Source: Gnetum montanum (taxonomy: Eukaryota; Streptophyta; Gnetopsida; Gnetales; Gnetaceae). Taken from it: 64,000 nt of DNA. Location of the stretch: assembly GCA_015680685.1 (NCBI GenBank), contig MNCI01021461.1:660784-724783 (forward strand), in the 5' to 3' direction. Below are positions 22,521-35,939 of this stretch, piece by piece. A program made the translations under genes and the position numbers. The notes below the pieces were generated by a model. That model saw only the letters and a list, made by a program, of their open reading frames with translations, did no database searches and was not told the origin of the DNA. The first letter of the stretch is position 1. Each line of letters opens with the position of its first letter.

Positions 22521-24600
22521 ATGTCTTTCCAACAATCAACCAAGCTGTCTTTCAAATTCACTAACGATGGGTTTAGCCAATAAGCTATGAGGATGTATGA
22601 CCCTAAGGAACCTGCTATCATGAAATGTAGGCAATCTTTTAGGATTAGATGAAAAAGTCTTGACTTTTTGATAATAAATGAATATAACTACAACTACATT
22701 TATGCCAAAATGTAGGCTCTCATGTTAATTCCATGTCTAGAAGTAGAAGCCAAAAGGGCATTGAGCTCATACATTAGGATGGAAATGAATATATCCCTTT
22801 TATATATGACCAAATACCCCTCAACGATGTCTATGCCAAAATCCTAGCTCAAATGATTGAGATGGAGGAGGAGGATGAAAAGCACAGCTAAGGAGGAGCA
22901 ACAAGAAGAGGAGGAGCAACAAGAAGAGGAGGATGAGTTTAGGGCTAAATGTAAGCCCAAAAACATCCTAGGAGGGTTGTTCCAATAACCAACCCCCAAA
23001 GCCATCAAGCCTTTCCCTAATGCCTTCTTGTTCTTCATGGGCATGATGCCACCATCTTCTACTCCATCCTACTCTACTATTGTTGGTCCCACCCTCATCA
23101 TATCTGCACATCAAGCACACTTAGTTTTGCAACCCATGACTTTCCACTTTTCCTTGTCATTTGCTACATAGCCTAAAACTATGCTTCCATCATCAGTGGT
23201 GGTTACTAATAATAACCCATCTACCACTCATGTGGGGCCCACCATGGAACCCCATTCAACCTAGGGGTTGCATACACATTTTGTCCTATTTATGCCTTGG
23301 ATACTTACACAAACATTGTTTTCCCTATTTGGCCCACAAGCTATGAACATAACACAACTACTTCCTTCCATTCTATAACAAATAGCACAACCACAAGTGT
23401 CATCATGTATGCCTCAGCCCTTCATCCAAATCTCATAATTGACTAGGGCACCTTAAGGCCTAGATCATGCTTTCCAAATGATCCAAGACTTAACTAAAGA
23501 GTTAAGGAAACTTAAAGACTCAACATCCTAGATTGTGGAGATAAGGAACTTCTACAAAGATGATCCCATTAGTCATATAGTCCCATTGCTAACTCTTCCT
23601 CCTAGTGCCCCTAGGCCATAGTTCACCAAATACAATGGCGAAGGTGATCCAAATGCTTACTTGATTGCCTTCTACTTTGAGTGTTTGCTATTTCAATAAT
23701 GTCTACATACTATTATGTGAATCTTCCCTATGTCTTTGATGGGAAAAGCACTTGACTAGTACCATGCCTTTCCAAGAGGATCCATATGCTCTTTGAATGA
23801 ACTAATTTCACAATTCATTAAGCATTTCAAGTATAACTTGAAATCTCATACCACGCTTGACCAACTAATGAAGGTCAAGCAAGGACCCCTTGAGCCTATG
23901 CAAAAGTTCATCCAATGATGGAACACTCCACTCAACAAGATACCAGAACCGATGGTAGTTAATAACTTTATAAAGTTGAATTATATTTTCTCTTAGTCTC
24001 TTAGTCAAGATTTTTCCCAAACTAAGAATATAGAAGATGCCACAAAAGCTAGTCATGATCATGCCTATGTGGTGCATAAGAATCAACATTTGCGTAAGGA
24101 CAAAGAAAAGTATAGGTAAAACAATGTGGCCATAGAAATTTTAATAAGGAAAGTAAACCAACTAGCTAGGGGCCAAAGAATAACCAACCTAAGGCCCCTG
24201 CTACTAACAACAATAATCAACCATCAACCTCTAGGGCCACTACATCTACTGCCTCTAGGTCTAACTTTACATAGAAAGACTACTCCAACTATACCCAATT
24301 ACCCCTCAAGCAATCAAAGATTTTGGACCAACTGTTAAAGAGCGATAGAATTCAATACAAGTAGATGTTCAAGATTATTTGTAAGAGGCATGATGGGTTA
24401 TGTGAAATAGTGCAAGACCCCACTTGAGTAAATAAGGATGATCCTCTAGTGCCCAAATACTTTAATCTTGACTACTTTTTCCATTACCATTAGTTGCCAT
24501 GTCATGACACTAATTGTTTCCTTGCACTTAAAGATGACCTACAAAATATGATCAATATGGGTGAACTAGTATTGGACACATCCAATCCCATTAAGACTTA
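22521..24600 (+). pseudogene. gag (element B), broken
   Basis: The start at 22521 reads MSFQQSTKLSFKFTNDGFS, then MYDPKEP and IINEYNYNYIYAKM, shared with element A. A Glu-rich stretch with a repeated gaggagcaacaagaa (22870-22935) and a Pro/Ser/Thr-rich stretch (23040-23400) follow. The capsid domain is at about 23610-24060: KYNGEGDPNAYLIAF, ALD-YHAFPRGSICSLNELISQFIKHF, LKQGPLEPMQKFIQ-like phrases. This is the pattern of the retrotransposon gag domain. At 24455-24550 HYH-LPCHDTNCFLALKDDLQNMI recalls the single zinc-finger-like motif of Tat gag, with a first Cys lost. Stops are frequent. Confidence 0.8.
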
Positions 24601-25165
24601 GAACCAATTGATGCACATGTATAAAGAACCCTTTAATGTAATCAACAACCTATACACCATAGTAGTTTTCAATGTCCACAACAACCAAAGGCCTATGAGC
24701 GAATCATTTGTGATCAGGGTGCCTCCTCGCAATGAGAGGGATCCTTCAGCTTCCATTAGCTCAAGGTCCCCCTTTTTTGTAAGGTTACTATCACTAGCAT
24801 CCTTCAAAGAGCCCTTTGTGATCAGGGTGCCCCAACTTGCTACAACCTAGTTGACACCAATAATTGAACAATAGTCTCCCATGGTGGTCCATGCAATGTC
24901 TTCTTCCTCATAACCAACTAGAGATAGCAAGAAATCCCCAACCAAACAATAGAAGAAGGCCATGAAAAAAGCCAAAAATAATGCTAATAAGCAAAACAAG
25001 TTAGGGAAAGAAGTGTACCCATAAAAGCTCACCCCCATTTTAGTTTTTCCCAGGACTTCTACAACCCTAGCTACTTCAACAAGTAAACCATGGGAAGAAC
25101 CAAATCTCGAAGAAGAAAAGAGAGAAGCTAGGTAACAACAAAAACCCAAGCATGAAGTTCATATT
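24601..25165 (+). other. gag to protease linker (element B)
   Basis: Partly readable linker with a duplicated phrase atcagggtgccycc (about 24715 and 24820). Lys-rich sequence follows at 24950-25140. No domain is recognised. Confidence 0.4.
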
Positions 25166-26124
25166 TTGGGGTACATGGAGAAAGTAAAGAATAAGAAATC
25201 AATAACTAACAAAAAAGGCATCCTTAATGCAATGGAACAAGTTAAGCAATATCTTAAACAAAAGAACACTACCTTGAGCTTGTATGACCTTGTCATAACT
25301 TCTACTACCCACTATGAGGCATTGGTTAAGATGTTAACCTCCATTCCTATTAGTGAGGATGTTCCTAGTAACAAAGAGTCTATCAATGTAGTCATAATAC
25401 CCTCTTCACCCAAGGAATCAAAGTCAACATCACTAGTGTTTTATGATAATGAAGTCAAGAAAAATTCCCAAAACGGTGACGTAACCAGGATGCCTCTCCT
25501 TATAACCATACAAGTGGGATAGTATAAAGTACATAGGATGCACATAGATGCTGGGGCAGCAAAAAATGTCATATCATATACCATTATTGAATTCTTAGGC
25601 CTAATGGAACAAATGCAACACATGATGACCTTAGTCCTTAAATCCTTTAATGGAATGGGAGTTGCAGTTAGAGTTTTTATCTCTCTAAACTCTGTGGAAG
25701 GGGAGAAAATCCCAACAACAGAAAATTTCTTGGTGGTAGAAGAGACACCATGACTCAACCTCATACTAGGAAGACCTTGACTGGCCTAATTGCGGGTTGT
25801 GTCTTCACCCATTCTCCTACCTTACAAGGGAGGTGAAATAGTCATTCATGGAAAAAGCACAGTCCCCTTAGCAGTTAACACCATTGATGTAGAGCAAGGT
25901 TCAAAAGTAGAGTTTTAGGAAGAGACCCCTCTTATTGTTCATAAAGTCAAAGATGTAGATGAATCCAAATAGGCTATAACAAATAACAAAGAACCTATCG
26001 ATGCATCATGGGGAAAGCTCCCCTTCAACATTACTAATGAAAGAGATGGAGAGTATAAATTAGTGCAAAATAAGCCATATGCATTTTCCAATCTCTCAAA
26101 GATTAGGAAGCACTTTCACAAGTG
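25166..26124 (+). pseudogene. Aspartic protease region (element B)
   Basis: One frame stays open except for a few stops over more than 900 bases. An N-terminal part (25166-25520: ILNAMEQVKQYLKQKN, LYDLVITSTTHYEALVKML) is the region that precedes protease in Tat elements. MHIDAGAAKNVISYTIIEFLG (25538-25600) is the active-site block, with the catalytic DTG/DGG written DAG. LILGRP (about 25762) is the second block. PLAVNTIDVEQGSKVEF follows, then a tail ending at 26124 with FSNLSKIRKHFHK. It would process the polyprotein. The Ala in the catalytic triplet makes function doubtful. Confidence 0.8.
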
Positions 26125-26798
26125 ATATATGCTCCTAATTCTTCTTACACATGATATGCTTACAACTTTGTAACCATATGTACTTGTAACACACTAGCCT
26201 AAGTTTATACTTTACTTACTTTTGTATTTTTGACTTGCTTTCCTTTACATTGAATTCTTTATTTTCTTGTAACTTGAAGTTTACATTTGTTTTACATTTT
26301 TTCTACTTTTTGAAGCCTTTTTCTTTTATCTTGAAAAAGCCAAAAACATCATAAAAATTTTGAAACTGAAACAACCATAAAAAATTTATAAAACATAAAA
26401 TATCCAAAAAATATATTCTCTTTTATATATGATAATGACCTATCATGGCCTAAAATTGGCAAAGGACCTTACATCTCATTTTTGCTCTAATTTACACCCT
26501 CATTACATGGTCATGTTACCCTTCTATCACATGACAACCAAGTTTAGCCAATGTTGCGAAGACAGAGATCATAATGTAGAATGATAGCATAAATAAAACC
26601 ATAATGCTATAACATCATAACTAAACTTAAAATTTAAAAATTTAAAGTTAAAGTTAAAGTTAAAGTTAAAATGTCCATAATACCATAACCATAGCTAGAT
26701 AAGTTATCCAAAAAATAAGTTGTTTCAGTTAACACTAGTCATACATCAACATCAACATCAAATTAAAACAATTGAAAACTATAAAGCCACTAAGGGAA
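26125..26798. other. Spacer after protease
   Basis: No gene is visible. T-rich and A-rich blocks occur at 26200-26420. About five copies of taaagt form a small microsatellite (26635-26672). This stretch lies between the protease frame and the 3' end of the antisense gene. Confidence 0.5.
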
Positions 26799-29700
26799 CT
26801 AAGGAGCATTTGGTCTTGGAGGTGTAGCATCATCTTCGCTCTTGCTGCTGGGGTCGTCGATGTCTTCTGGTACTTGTAACATGACAACACAAAATTGATT
26901 AGTCACCAACACAGATAAAGATAAAATATACAACTTAAACAAAACTAAAAATAAAAGTAAGAAAACCTGAGGTAGTTCCAAAGCTGCATGCTCTTCGAGA
27001 ATGTTTTGAAGATCCACCTCTAGATGATGGAGGAGTTGGTCCTTAGACATGTGAACCTAGTTTGCATCCTCAAGATTAATACCCATTAGGAGATTAGTCT
27101 TGTCAATGTTGCTTCATGTAGGGAGCTCATGCGAGAATGTAGCAGTGGATATTTCCCTTGATACAGTAGTGACCTAACAATTACGGGAGTTATCCACAAC
27201 CATGTTCTTTGTGAACATCTCATAAACCTCCTTTACATTGATGCTTTTCATGAACAATTTAAGCTTTCATCACTCCATGGATACATCCTTTAGCTAGTTA
27301 AGGTAGGCATCCTGTTTAGATTTGTATATCCACTTGTGATCCTTCTGTGTACCACCCCACTCAAGGGCCAAACCATAGTAATCTTTTCACTCACCATCCT
27401 TTCAGTTGATAAAATCAATTTGAAGCTTTTACTTTGCTATCTGTTTGACAAGGGAAATCTTATTTTGAATTATGCTCCAATAATGTGTCCAAGTTATCTC
27501 CTTGGTATGTCAGTAATCTCTTTTTTTCACTTAGGCTTCTATGAAGTCCTTGTAGTCCTTGAGGTTTGTTACCTCTGCTTTTAGCTTTTGATTCTCCTCC
27601 CTTAATACTACAAGTTGTTCCCATAGGAACTTGTTGAAGAATTTGCATTCCCATAGGGACTTAGCACATGAGAGTGCACATGCAATGACACCCTCATATA
27701 GTCCATGTGGAACATTCTCCAAATTAGCAGGCAAGGGAGGCAATGCATCCATCTTTATTGGCTTATCAGGATTCCACCTTAGTTTAGCCACTGCTACCAA
27801 CAAATAGAACCACTTAGCAACAAAAGCTGCATAACCATGAAAACCAAAAATAGACCGAACAAAAATACACAAAACCAAAAACATAAAATAAATAATAATA
27901 AAGGGAAAATGAGTTAAAAACTCTTACTAATCTCAAGAGCTATTTGCTGAAGCTGGCTGATCATATCTTTAGCTACACCTCACATGAATTCAAGTTTATC
28001 GAGGGTTTCCATCCATGGTTGGATGTAAAAGGTGGAGATTTAAGCTTTTACCTATGGCTCTTGAGCTACAAGTAGTATAGTAAGAAATCAACAAACATAG
28101 CCAAAAATAGACATGAACCAATAAAAAATAATAGGTACAACACTTAAAATCAAAAAACCATACATACCTAACAAGTCCTCTGATATGGCAATAGGAGGTT
28201 CACTCATTTGTGGATCCTATAACATGGCATCAAAGTGGAACATAGGAGGAATAGGAGGTAGACCTTCATCCTGTACCACATCATTGTCATCATAATGTCT
28301 TAGTATCTCATCTTCTTGGCATCTTCCTTCACTTTACTTTAGTAGTTACTACCATGGCCTTGGCTTTCCATTCCTACTACTTATCCATAAGAACATTAAT
28401 AGTAAGAACATAAAACCACTTAGCATGTTTTGTCTAAAAGGAAATATGTAATGAACTTAAAATTTAAAATAGAATAATGAAACAATAAACCAAGATATAA
28501 CATACCTCTAACTTCATGACATACATCTCTAAGTTTAATGATCATCTTCTACTTCTTCATAGGCTCCACTATTAGTGGTGCTGGTTTATCAGTGAAAGGC
28601 CTCTTAAACTTGGACCTAGCTATTCCCATAGCCTTCTAGTGGAGCTTTCGAGTCTTTTTGGTGCTAGTTGGTACTATGAGAGGTTTGGCCCCTTTGATTT
28701 CAAGGGATACATAATTCCTACCAGTAATATCCTTGGTAGTGATGGAAAATGTCTTACCCACAGCTTCTAGCACATCTTGGGCCTATGTCATTAGAGCAAG
28801 GAGCTTGACCTAAGGTTTGGTAAGCTGGGATGGATCTTGTATAATCCACCATTCACCCCTCCTCACCACTAGGAACTCTGCAAACCTCTACAAGAAAGCC
28901 ACGAAGAGTGCAAAGTGCATATGGCACTTCATGATGAGGTTGATGCAAAGCTTTTGAACCTCACTCTAAAGCCTAGAAACCAAGTGTGTAGCCTAGCTAA
29001 ATTGCGTACCCTTGGTAAGTACCTACTTCATGGCCTAATCTTGCTCCATGCTTAAGACCTTCCCATGTGATAATAGTTTAGGAAATGCCCAGGATCAAAA
29101 CAAGGGATACATTTCCATAACCAACAATGATTTAATCTATTTTAAGAGGTATCCCTTGCTACCACAAGGAGTGCCTAACCACTCTTCTACCTCCTCTCAT
29201 TCATCTACCTTCTTACCTGCTTTGGCAATAATGGGCATGCCATTAGTTGGAACACTGAAGAGGTTGTTGAAAGTGGATGCACTAACCTCTAGGCTAATGT
29301 TCACATCATGAATCTAGGTGATGAACTTCTTGACTCCTTGGCTAAAGGAGTCAATAATGTTCAACATCTCTACAATGGGAATGATTGAGAATGGTCTAAT
29401 AGCCAGTCCTATGAGGATTCCACCTCACCAAAATTGAGATTAAGGTCTTCTTAGCACATTCTAAAGTAACAATCATAACTTCAACTGAGGGAGCAACCTC
29501 TACAACATAATGTAGGATAGACCATTAGCCTTAGTATAGGTGCATCATGCAAAGCAAATACAACAAGAATATAACTAAGTTAAAACAAAAACCTAAAAAT
29601 AACTACTTCAACAACCAAAACCAAAATAACTAGAAAAATAGTAGCATGTAAATAACCTAAAATTAATAAAGTAAAATAATAAATACTCACTTTACCTATT

Positions 29701-31760
29701 ATTAGGAGTCTTAGGGGATGAGTTGACATCTACGTTATCAAGAGATGGGTTGGTCCACCAACTATCCATTATCCCATTATTTTGGCACATCATATAAGCC
29801 TTAAAATGTCCCCTAATGTTGTCTTCTAGGTCACTTGCTATTTGTTCCAACATTGTAAGACTTACATTTGGGATTTTATGAAAACCTCCAAAGTTGTGTG
29901 GGCTAACAACAAGAGGTTGTCGTGTCTAATGAAACCTTGCTCATCCATCCTAAACATGTAGGCAAGTGACACAACAAAAAATTATCATAACCTAAGTATA
30001 CAATCATAAAATAATAAAATAACCATAAATCACGGACAACCTTACTTACTCCTCTATGTGATAAATGGTACTAGAGGGTTTTGGAATAATGTGTGCACAT
30101 GATGGCCAACAGTTAAAGTGTTCTCAATATTATATTAATTGAATTTAGACATCTTCTAAATTGCTAATAATTTGTGAGAGCCCGTGGTGGCCCCATTATT
30201 TTTCACTCCCATAATATGGGTGTTAGGTTCATCCATCAAGAATTTGATGATGAGACTAGAGGATCTAGGTAAGATGGTTTCTAGAATCATCACTACTACT
30301 TCATTCATTAAGTGTGACAAAACCATTACATTAAAGTTGTGCAGGAGTTACATGAGGAAGTCTTTGGCCCCTAGCTTAAACCATATCTCGCTATAGTCCC
30401 ACTCCATATCTAAAGCTTGAGAGTTAGGCCCAAGGAGGTGGATGTAGCATAACAGTCCCACCATCTCTATGATAATGGGGATGGGCTTCAAGAAGGCCTT
30501 GTAACATTCAATATGCAACCATCATAACCATGTAAGCCAGAGTCAAAACTAGAAATACATCAAAAACATTAAACTAGATAAATTTACAACCATATAATAT
30601 AAACTAAAAACACTTATTAAAAATTCAAAACATGATCTAAGTTTAGAACTAAAACTTTACACTTTAGAACAAAATGGCCATAGCAAAACACTTAGAAAAA
30701 AAATATGAAAGAATTTTGGTTTTGTTCTAAAAAAATTCTAACCCCTTCCCATCATCTGAAGCTATCACCAAGATTATGAGATGTTGATAGAAAAACATTT
30801 TTACAACCTCAATGTTGTACATCTTCACAGGGGTAAATGAATTGTAGCCTTGTAACCATGGTTTTGCATGACTACTTAGAAACAACCATAAATAATTAAC
30901 TGCTTAACAAATTTTGACAATTCTATATCCATTGGAATCATAAAACAACAAAATACAACCTTATATTAAGAAATTGTAAAAATTATTAACTATATTTTCA
31001 AAAATGTTACACAAGTGAACTGACTGTGGCCATCATGCCAAAACTCATTTTCGTGCAAGCGAATAGAAATGGTCATAATGGCTAAATTGTTTATCTGAAT
31101 TTAGTGATTTAAGATTTTTTGGGATCGTTGAGTCACAAACTAAAAATCCATACAATAAAACTTAAAATTTCTTAACATTTCACTATACAAAAATTATAGA
31201 ACTTAGATAGAAAATAGCATTATAATAGAAAACCTACTTGATGCAGCTTGACAAAAAAAATTATAGAAAATTATTTGTTAAGTGAAATTGAGTGGTTCAA
31301 AAATCCTATTAACCAAAAAATAGTAGGAAATAACCTTATAGCCTTATAGAATTTAGAAATCCAATCATGTTTTTAGATAGAAGTCTAAATTTGGGATTGC
31401 TTTTTTGGGCAGAAAAAGTAAAAAACCCATGAAATTCATGGGTAAAGAATTTAAACTTTAATATGACCAAAACCCAAAGCCCAAGTAATGCCAAAAACAA
31501 ATATAAATGGCCTAGATCTACAGTGGTATTGTTATGAACTTGAAAAATAACAAATATACTAGTGTAGATCTAAAAAATGGAAAAGAAACTAAAAAATAGA
31601 AACCAAAATGGAATAGAAAATTGGTGAGAATGGTGTGCCTGGGAAAGACTATGGTGGAACCTTACCCAATCATTAGGCGTGGTTGACATGCCAAGGTTTT
31701 AGCATTGGCATACACCTCCTCCAGTGCAACGTTCTTCACAAGTGTAGTCTTCTTCACCAT
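26799..31760 (-). pseudogene. Antisense intron-containing gene remnant inside element B
   Basis: I do not recognise the protein. On the minus strand, open segments are separated by short AT-rich stretches bounded by GT..AG: exon 1 31760-31666 (MVKKTTLVKNVALEEVY, donor gtaagg), exon 2 about 30548-30050 (ECYKAFLKPIPIIIEMVG; donor gtaagt), exon 3 about 29979-29696, exon 4 about 29535-28506 (donor gtatgt), exon 5 about 28430-28168 (donor gtatgt), exon 6 28065-27928, exon 7 about 27820-26967 (WKLRWNPDKPIK-like start, EENQKLKAEV coiled coil, many acidic residues) and exon 8 26872-26799 (acidic, Pro-rich end). Together they give about 1,050 codons. Stops are mostly at expected Gln/Arg codons. The join of exons 7 and 8 is off by one base unless another splice site is used. 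Antisense extra frames are known in some Tat elements, but their usual place is next to an LTR. Confidence 0.6.
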
Positions 31761-32139
31761 TACATCAAAAGAGGGTGAGAAGCTTTGAAAATCTCTATTT
31801 TTGAAGTGACTACATTAGCAGTAGTACAATGGATTGACTATGCCGTGCAAGGTAGTGGACAAAAATAATTGTGGTAGGGCTCTCTTACTTAGGCATAGTG
31901 ATGGTGAAATATGAAGCAAAAATGTTTTTCTAAGTTATTCTAAATTTATACCAATCAAACTTAGTGCTCAAGTGGAAACCCTAGTTTCCTATTTTGAACC
32001 ATTTCACAAAATGACAACTAGGACTAAGTTGGGGTTGTTATAAGCTTTTTAAAAAATTTTCTATTTTTAGTAGGGCCCCACACTAGACTTTCCCAAGAAT
32101 GGCACAAAAAGGCATGACTACATTGGAAGTAGTGGTTTT

Positions 32140-35100
32140 CTAGATGGACTACATTGAGGTTAATACTCTAAAAAGTCATGGACAACTCCCAATTTGATTT
32201 CACATCCACTATATCTCTCCAAAAGCTCGATTGGATGCTCTTCAATCCAGAATATGACCAAATATGCGAGGTCTTATGACTATGCTAACAAGGAATCAAG
32301 GACTATGTTAGGCCAACATAGTCCATGATGGGATGGACTTCTAGAAGCCCATCAAACCTCTAAAAGCCTCCAAATTGACCATCCAATCTCACAAAACCCT
32401 AGTTAGAAACCCCAATAACATTGAAACTTGATCAAAAGAACTTCAACTATGATAAAAAATTAAGCTTCTTCATTAACCATGCTAAGGAAAGTGAAGGACT
32501 ACGTTGCACCAGTGTAATCCTAGCTACTACCTAGTGTAGTCCAACATCATATATTGCATCTTGTAATCCCAAGAGCCTCACCTAGTCCATTCAACCCTCA
32601 GTTGACCTTGAATTGACACACCATTTTCCTGAACCCTAGTTTGAGAATTTAGTAAGCTTAAGACATGGTTGATTGTAGTAGATGATCTCACTTTTTCCTT
32701 TTTTCCATGAGTACACTAGGGAGAACTGGGGACTACATTGGGCCAGTATAGTCCTAGGGTTCCAAGGGTAGTAGACATCATACTAACCCTTACACACCTC
32801 ATAAACTACCTTTTGGAGCCTCCACACCTTACCAAGATCCCTAGTAACCTCAAATTAGAAATCAATTGACCAAAAATCCCAAAAAATCAATAAAACTAAG
32901 TTCTCACATGGAACTACACTAGGAACTAGGAATACTATGTTGGACCAATGTACTCCTAATTACTACCTAGCATAGTCCACTTAAAACCCAAGAAACCATC
33001 ATGTGTGAACTCCAACTCAACTACCAAAAACCCTGAGATACCAAACTAGGTCAAACCTCATCATTTGTGCCATTTTTCAAACCAAAACTAAGCCTACATT
33101 AAATGGAGAGCTAGAACTATGCTGGGCTAGTGTAATCCCTCCCTAGGGTCCAACGTAGTCCCATTAACATATCAAAAACTATGAAACATGATTTCCACAA
33201 AGTCTTGAAACCCTAGTTTAAGCTCATCTTGTCCTAAAACCTAGTTTCCTTCATAATTTAACATCCATTAGATGGACTACACTGATGAGGAGAGAAGGAC
33301 TATGCTAGGCTAGCGTAGTCCATGCATGAGCCCAACGTAGGCCATCCCAAGTTGCCAAGAATGCATAGAAATCATGAAAATCATCCTACAAAAAATTCTA
33401 GACCTTCTTTTAAAGCTACCTATCAATAAATTCTACAATCTTTCGTCATTCTATCCACTACAAATTTAGACTACACTAGGGGAGATGGGTACTATGTTGG
33501 TGCAATGTAGTCCCAGTCTAGGGTAGTGTAGACCCCTTCAAAAATTATAAAAAATATCAAAAACTAATCTAACTGACACCTAAGAACCCTAAAATGCCAT
33601 TTGTAGTTACCTAACCATAGAACCTACAGTCGTTTTAGTGTTTTAAACCTTCCAGAGTGAGACTACACTAAAGGATGTGAGGATGACATTAGGCCAATGC
33701 AATCCCACTCCAAGCCTAGCGTAGTCCTACAGAAATTGATGAAATTTATCAAAAATAAACTATATTGAAAAAACCTTTTCCTAACCCATGTGGCTTCAAA
33801 ACATCCATTTCTCACCATTTTTGGTTACTTCCATCATGACTACACTAGGAAGATGAGAGGACTATGCTAGGCCAGTGTAGTTCCTCCTAGAGCCTAGTGT
33901 AGTCCTTCAAAAATCACTCAAAGTTGCCAAAAATAGCATAATGTCACTGTTGAAAAAACCCTAAAACTTAGTTTGAACTAATTTCACTCCAAAGACTTGC
34001 ATTTTTAAATAATTTCAATCATCCTACACTAACTATGTTGGAGAAAGTCTATGACTATGTTGGGCCAGCATAGGCCATCTCTAGGCCCAATGTAATCCCT
34101 CAAAATTGCATGAAAAACTTGCTAGATTTGCCTAAGTTCATTGCTAGGAATCCCCAGAACCTTGTTATAACTTCTATCAACCATGTGAACCTTCATTGAT
34201 CATCATAAGCCTAAACTACACTAGGAGGAGATGGTACTATGCCGGACTAGCAAAGTTCCAATCTAGGCTCAATGTAGTCCACATTTCGACTCTGAAAACA
34301 AGCCAAACATAATCCAAAAGACACCTCTGTTAATTGTAGGACCTTGCCAAGACACAACAAGACTTCCAAACCTTACATTTGAGTCGAAATACACCATTTC
34401 TAGACTTGGATCATGACTATGTTTAGAAGGGACTGGGACTATGTTGGGCTAGCATAATCCCTCCTAATCCCAAACATAGTACACACTAAACTACCTAAAA
34501 TAAACCAAAAAAGACACCAAATCCCCTCTTGACAAAACCTAGAGCATCACTAGAGCCTATTTGGCCATGAAATCCAACTTCTCTAATCATTTCTGATCCT
34601 CGCAACCTTACTACACTGAGGATGAGTTGGGACTATGTTGGACCAATGTAGTCAACTTCCAAGCCCAATGTAGTCCCCATAAACTTGCCAAAAAATTGTC
34701 CAAAATTTCTTAAAGTTTACTTTTAGGAGTCTTAGGATCCATTGGAGTCAATTTTGGTTGTACAACTTACTTATTTCATTTTCTGTAAATTTACTACACT
34801 AACATGAGATTAGGACTATGCTGGACCATTGTAGTCCTTGCCTAGGCCTAGTGTAATCCACCTAAAATACTCCAAAAATTATTAATAATAACTTAGAACT
34901 CATCTTTTGGAAGTCTTGGGACATTTCTAGAGTTGATTTCAAATCTAAAACTTAGTTTTTACAACTTTTGAAATGCAACTATGCTACAGAGAACTAGGAC
35001 TATGCTGGGCTAGCATAGTCATTATCCAAGCCCAATGTAGTCCATTCTAATATGGTCAAAGTAGCTCTAGAACTATCAAAATCAACTCCCAGAAAGACCC

Positions 35101-35900
35101 AAAGCCCCACTAGAACATGCACAAACCCTAGAATCTTTGAAAACATATCAAAACTCATTCTATTTTAACTTTTTCTAATTTGGAATCCTTGAATATTCTA
35201 GGAAATATATACCCAACATAGTCCCATGGTATCTATCCATCAAGGGCCCAAACATGCATGAAAACTAGCAGATTTTGCATTAAAACCCTAGCCAATGACG
35301 CTAGTGATCCTAGAAGCCTATTAGGATGGTCAATCAAGCCACAAAACTTTCAAAATTCATTTACCACTCCTAACTATATTGAGGAAGCTAAGGACTATGT
35401 CAATCCAATGTAGTCCCCTTGGGAGGGAAAATGTGGCAACAAAAATCAACGTAAAGAAGCTTAGAATGGCCTAAAATTAAGCTAGAGTGACAAGAACTTT
35501 GCCCCCATGGCCCCCAATTACAACTTTTGTTCTATCCCAACCCTAGGAATCATTCAAACTCAATCATTCCTTGTGACTACACTAAGGCTTTGTAGCCCAA
35601 CATAGTCACCTGTACAACTAAGATTTTTAACCTTTTGGGAAGCCAAAATGATGCCAAAACCTGCCATCTTCCATACCTACCCATTTTGTTAGCTATTTAG
35701 GCCACTAGAATTCTAAAAATGACCATACCAAGTCTTAGAAATTTCCCTTGAAGGTCAACTACACTGGGCCAACGTAGTCACTAGTAGGGCCCAGTGTAGT
35801 CATAGAAAGAGATGTTACTTTTGCTTCAAAAATTCTCCAAAATGACCCTCTCATGTGGCCAAGCTCTCCCAATAATCTTATAGCCACATACCATGGGTCA
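32140..35900. repeat. Tandem array, about 19 units of about 193 bp, with palindromic core
   Basis: Degenerate units recur at about 32278, 32478, 32711, 32922, 33096, 33279, 33467, 33661, 33840, 34024, 34214, 34420, 34610, 34797, 34979, 35200, 35375, 35577 and 35757. Each has ctacactaggragat, then a 25-base inverted repeat of the form GGACTAYGCTGG-G-CYAGCRTAGTCC, then ccaaygtagtcc. The best arms are at 33297-33321, with one mismatch in 12 pairs. Between the cores lies about 120 bases of loosely conserved CCCTA/AACC-rich sequence. No frame is conserved across units. The array lies between the start of the antisense gene and the reverse transcriptase. Confidence 0.85.
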
Positions 35901-35939
35901 CTAAGGCCTAAAACTAGCAAAATACAACCCTGTTTAAGC

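Noticed and set aside
22844-23044. Minus-strand frame with a Ser/Cys-rich run
   Set aside because: It is the complement of the Glu-rich gag linker of element B (repeated gaggagcaacaagaa) and has no support of its own.
26635-26672. Run of taaagt units, considered as an interstitial telomere repeat
   Set aside because: The unit is not the plant telomere TTTAGGG and there are only about five copies. It is a simple microsatellite.
26799-31760. The antisense gene as an independent host gene into which element B inserted
   Set aside because: Gag-protease and RT-integrase of B flank it on both sides in the same orientation and LTRs enclose the whole. A host gene wholly inside the element is better explained as cargo. 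A later insertion of a gene copy is still possible and is stated as an alternative.
32140-35900. Array with regular spacing, considered as a CRISPR array or centromere satellite
   Set aside because: Units are about 193 bp, diverged, lie inside a retrotransposon and have no short-repeat/unique-spacer pattern. The array is only 3.8 kb and sits between gag-protease and RT.
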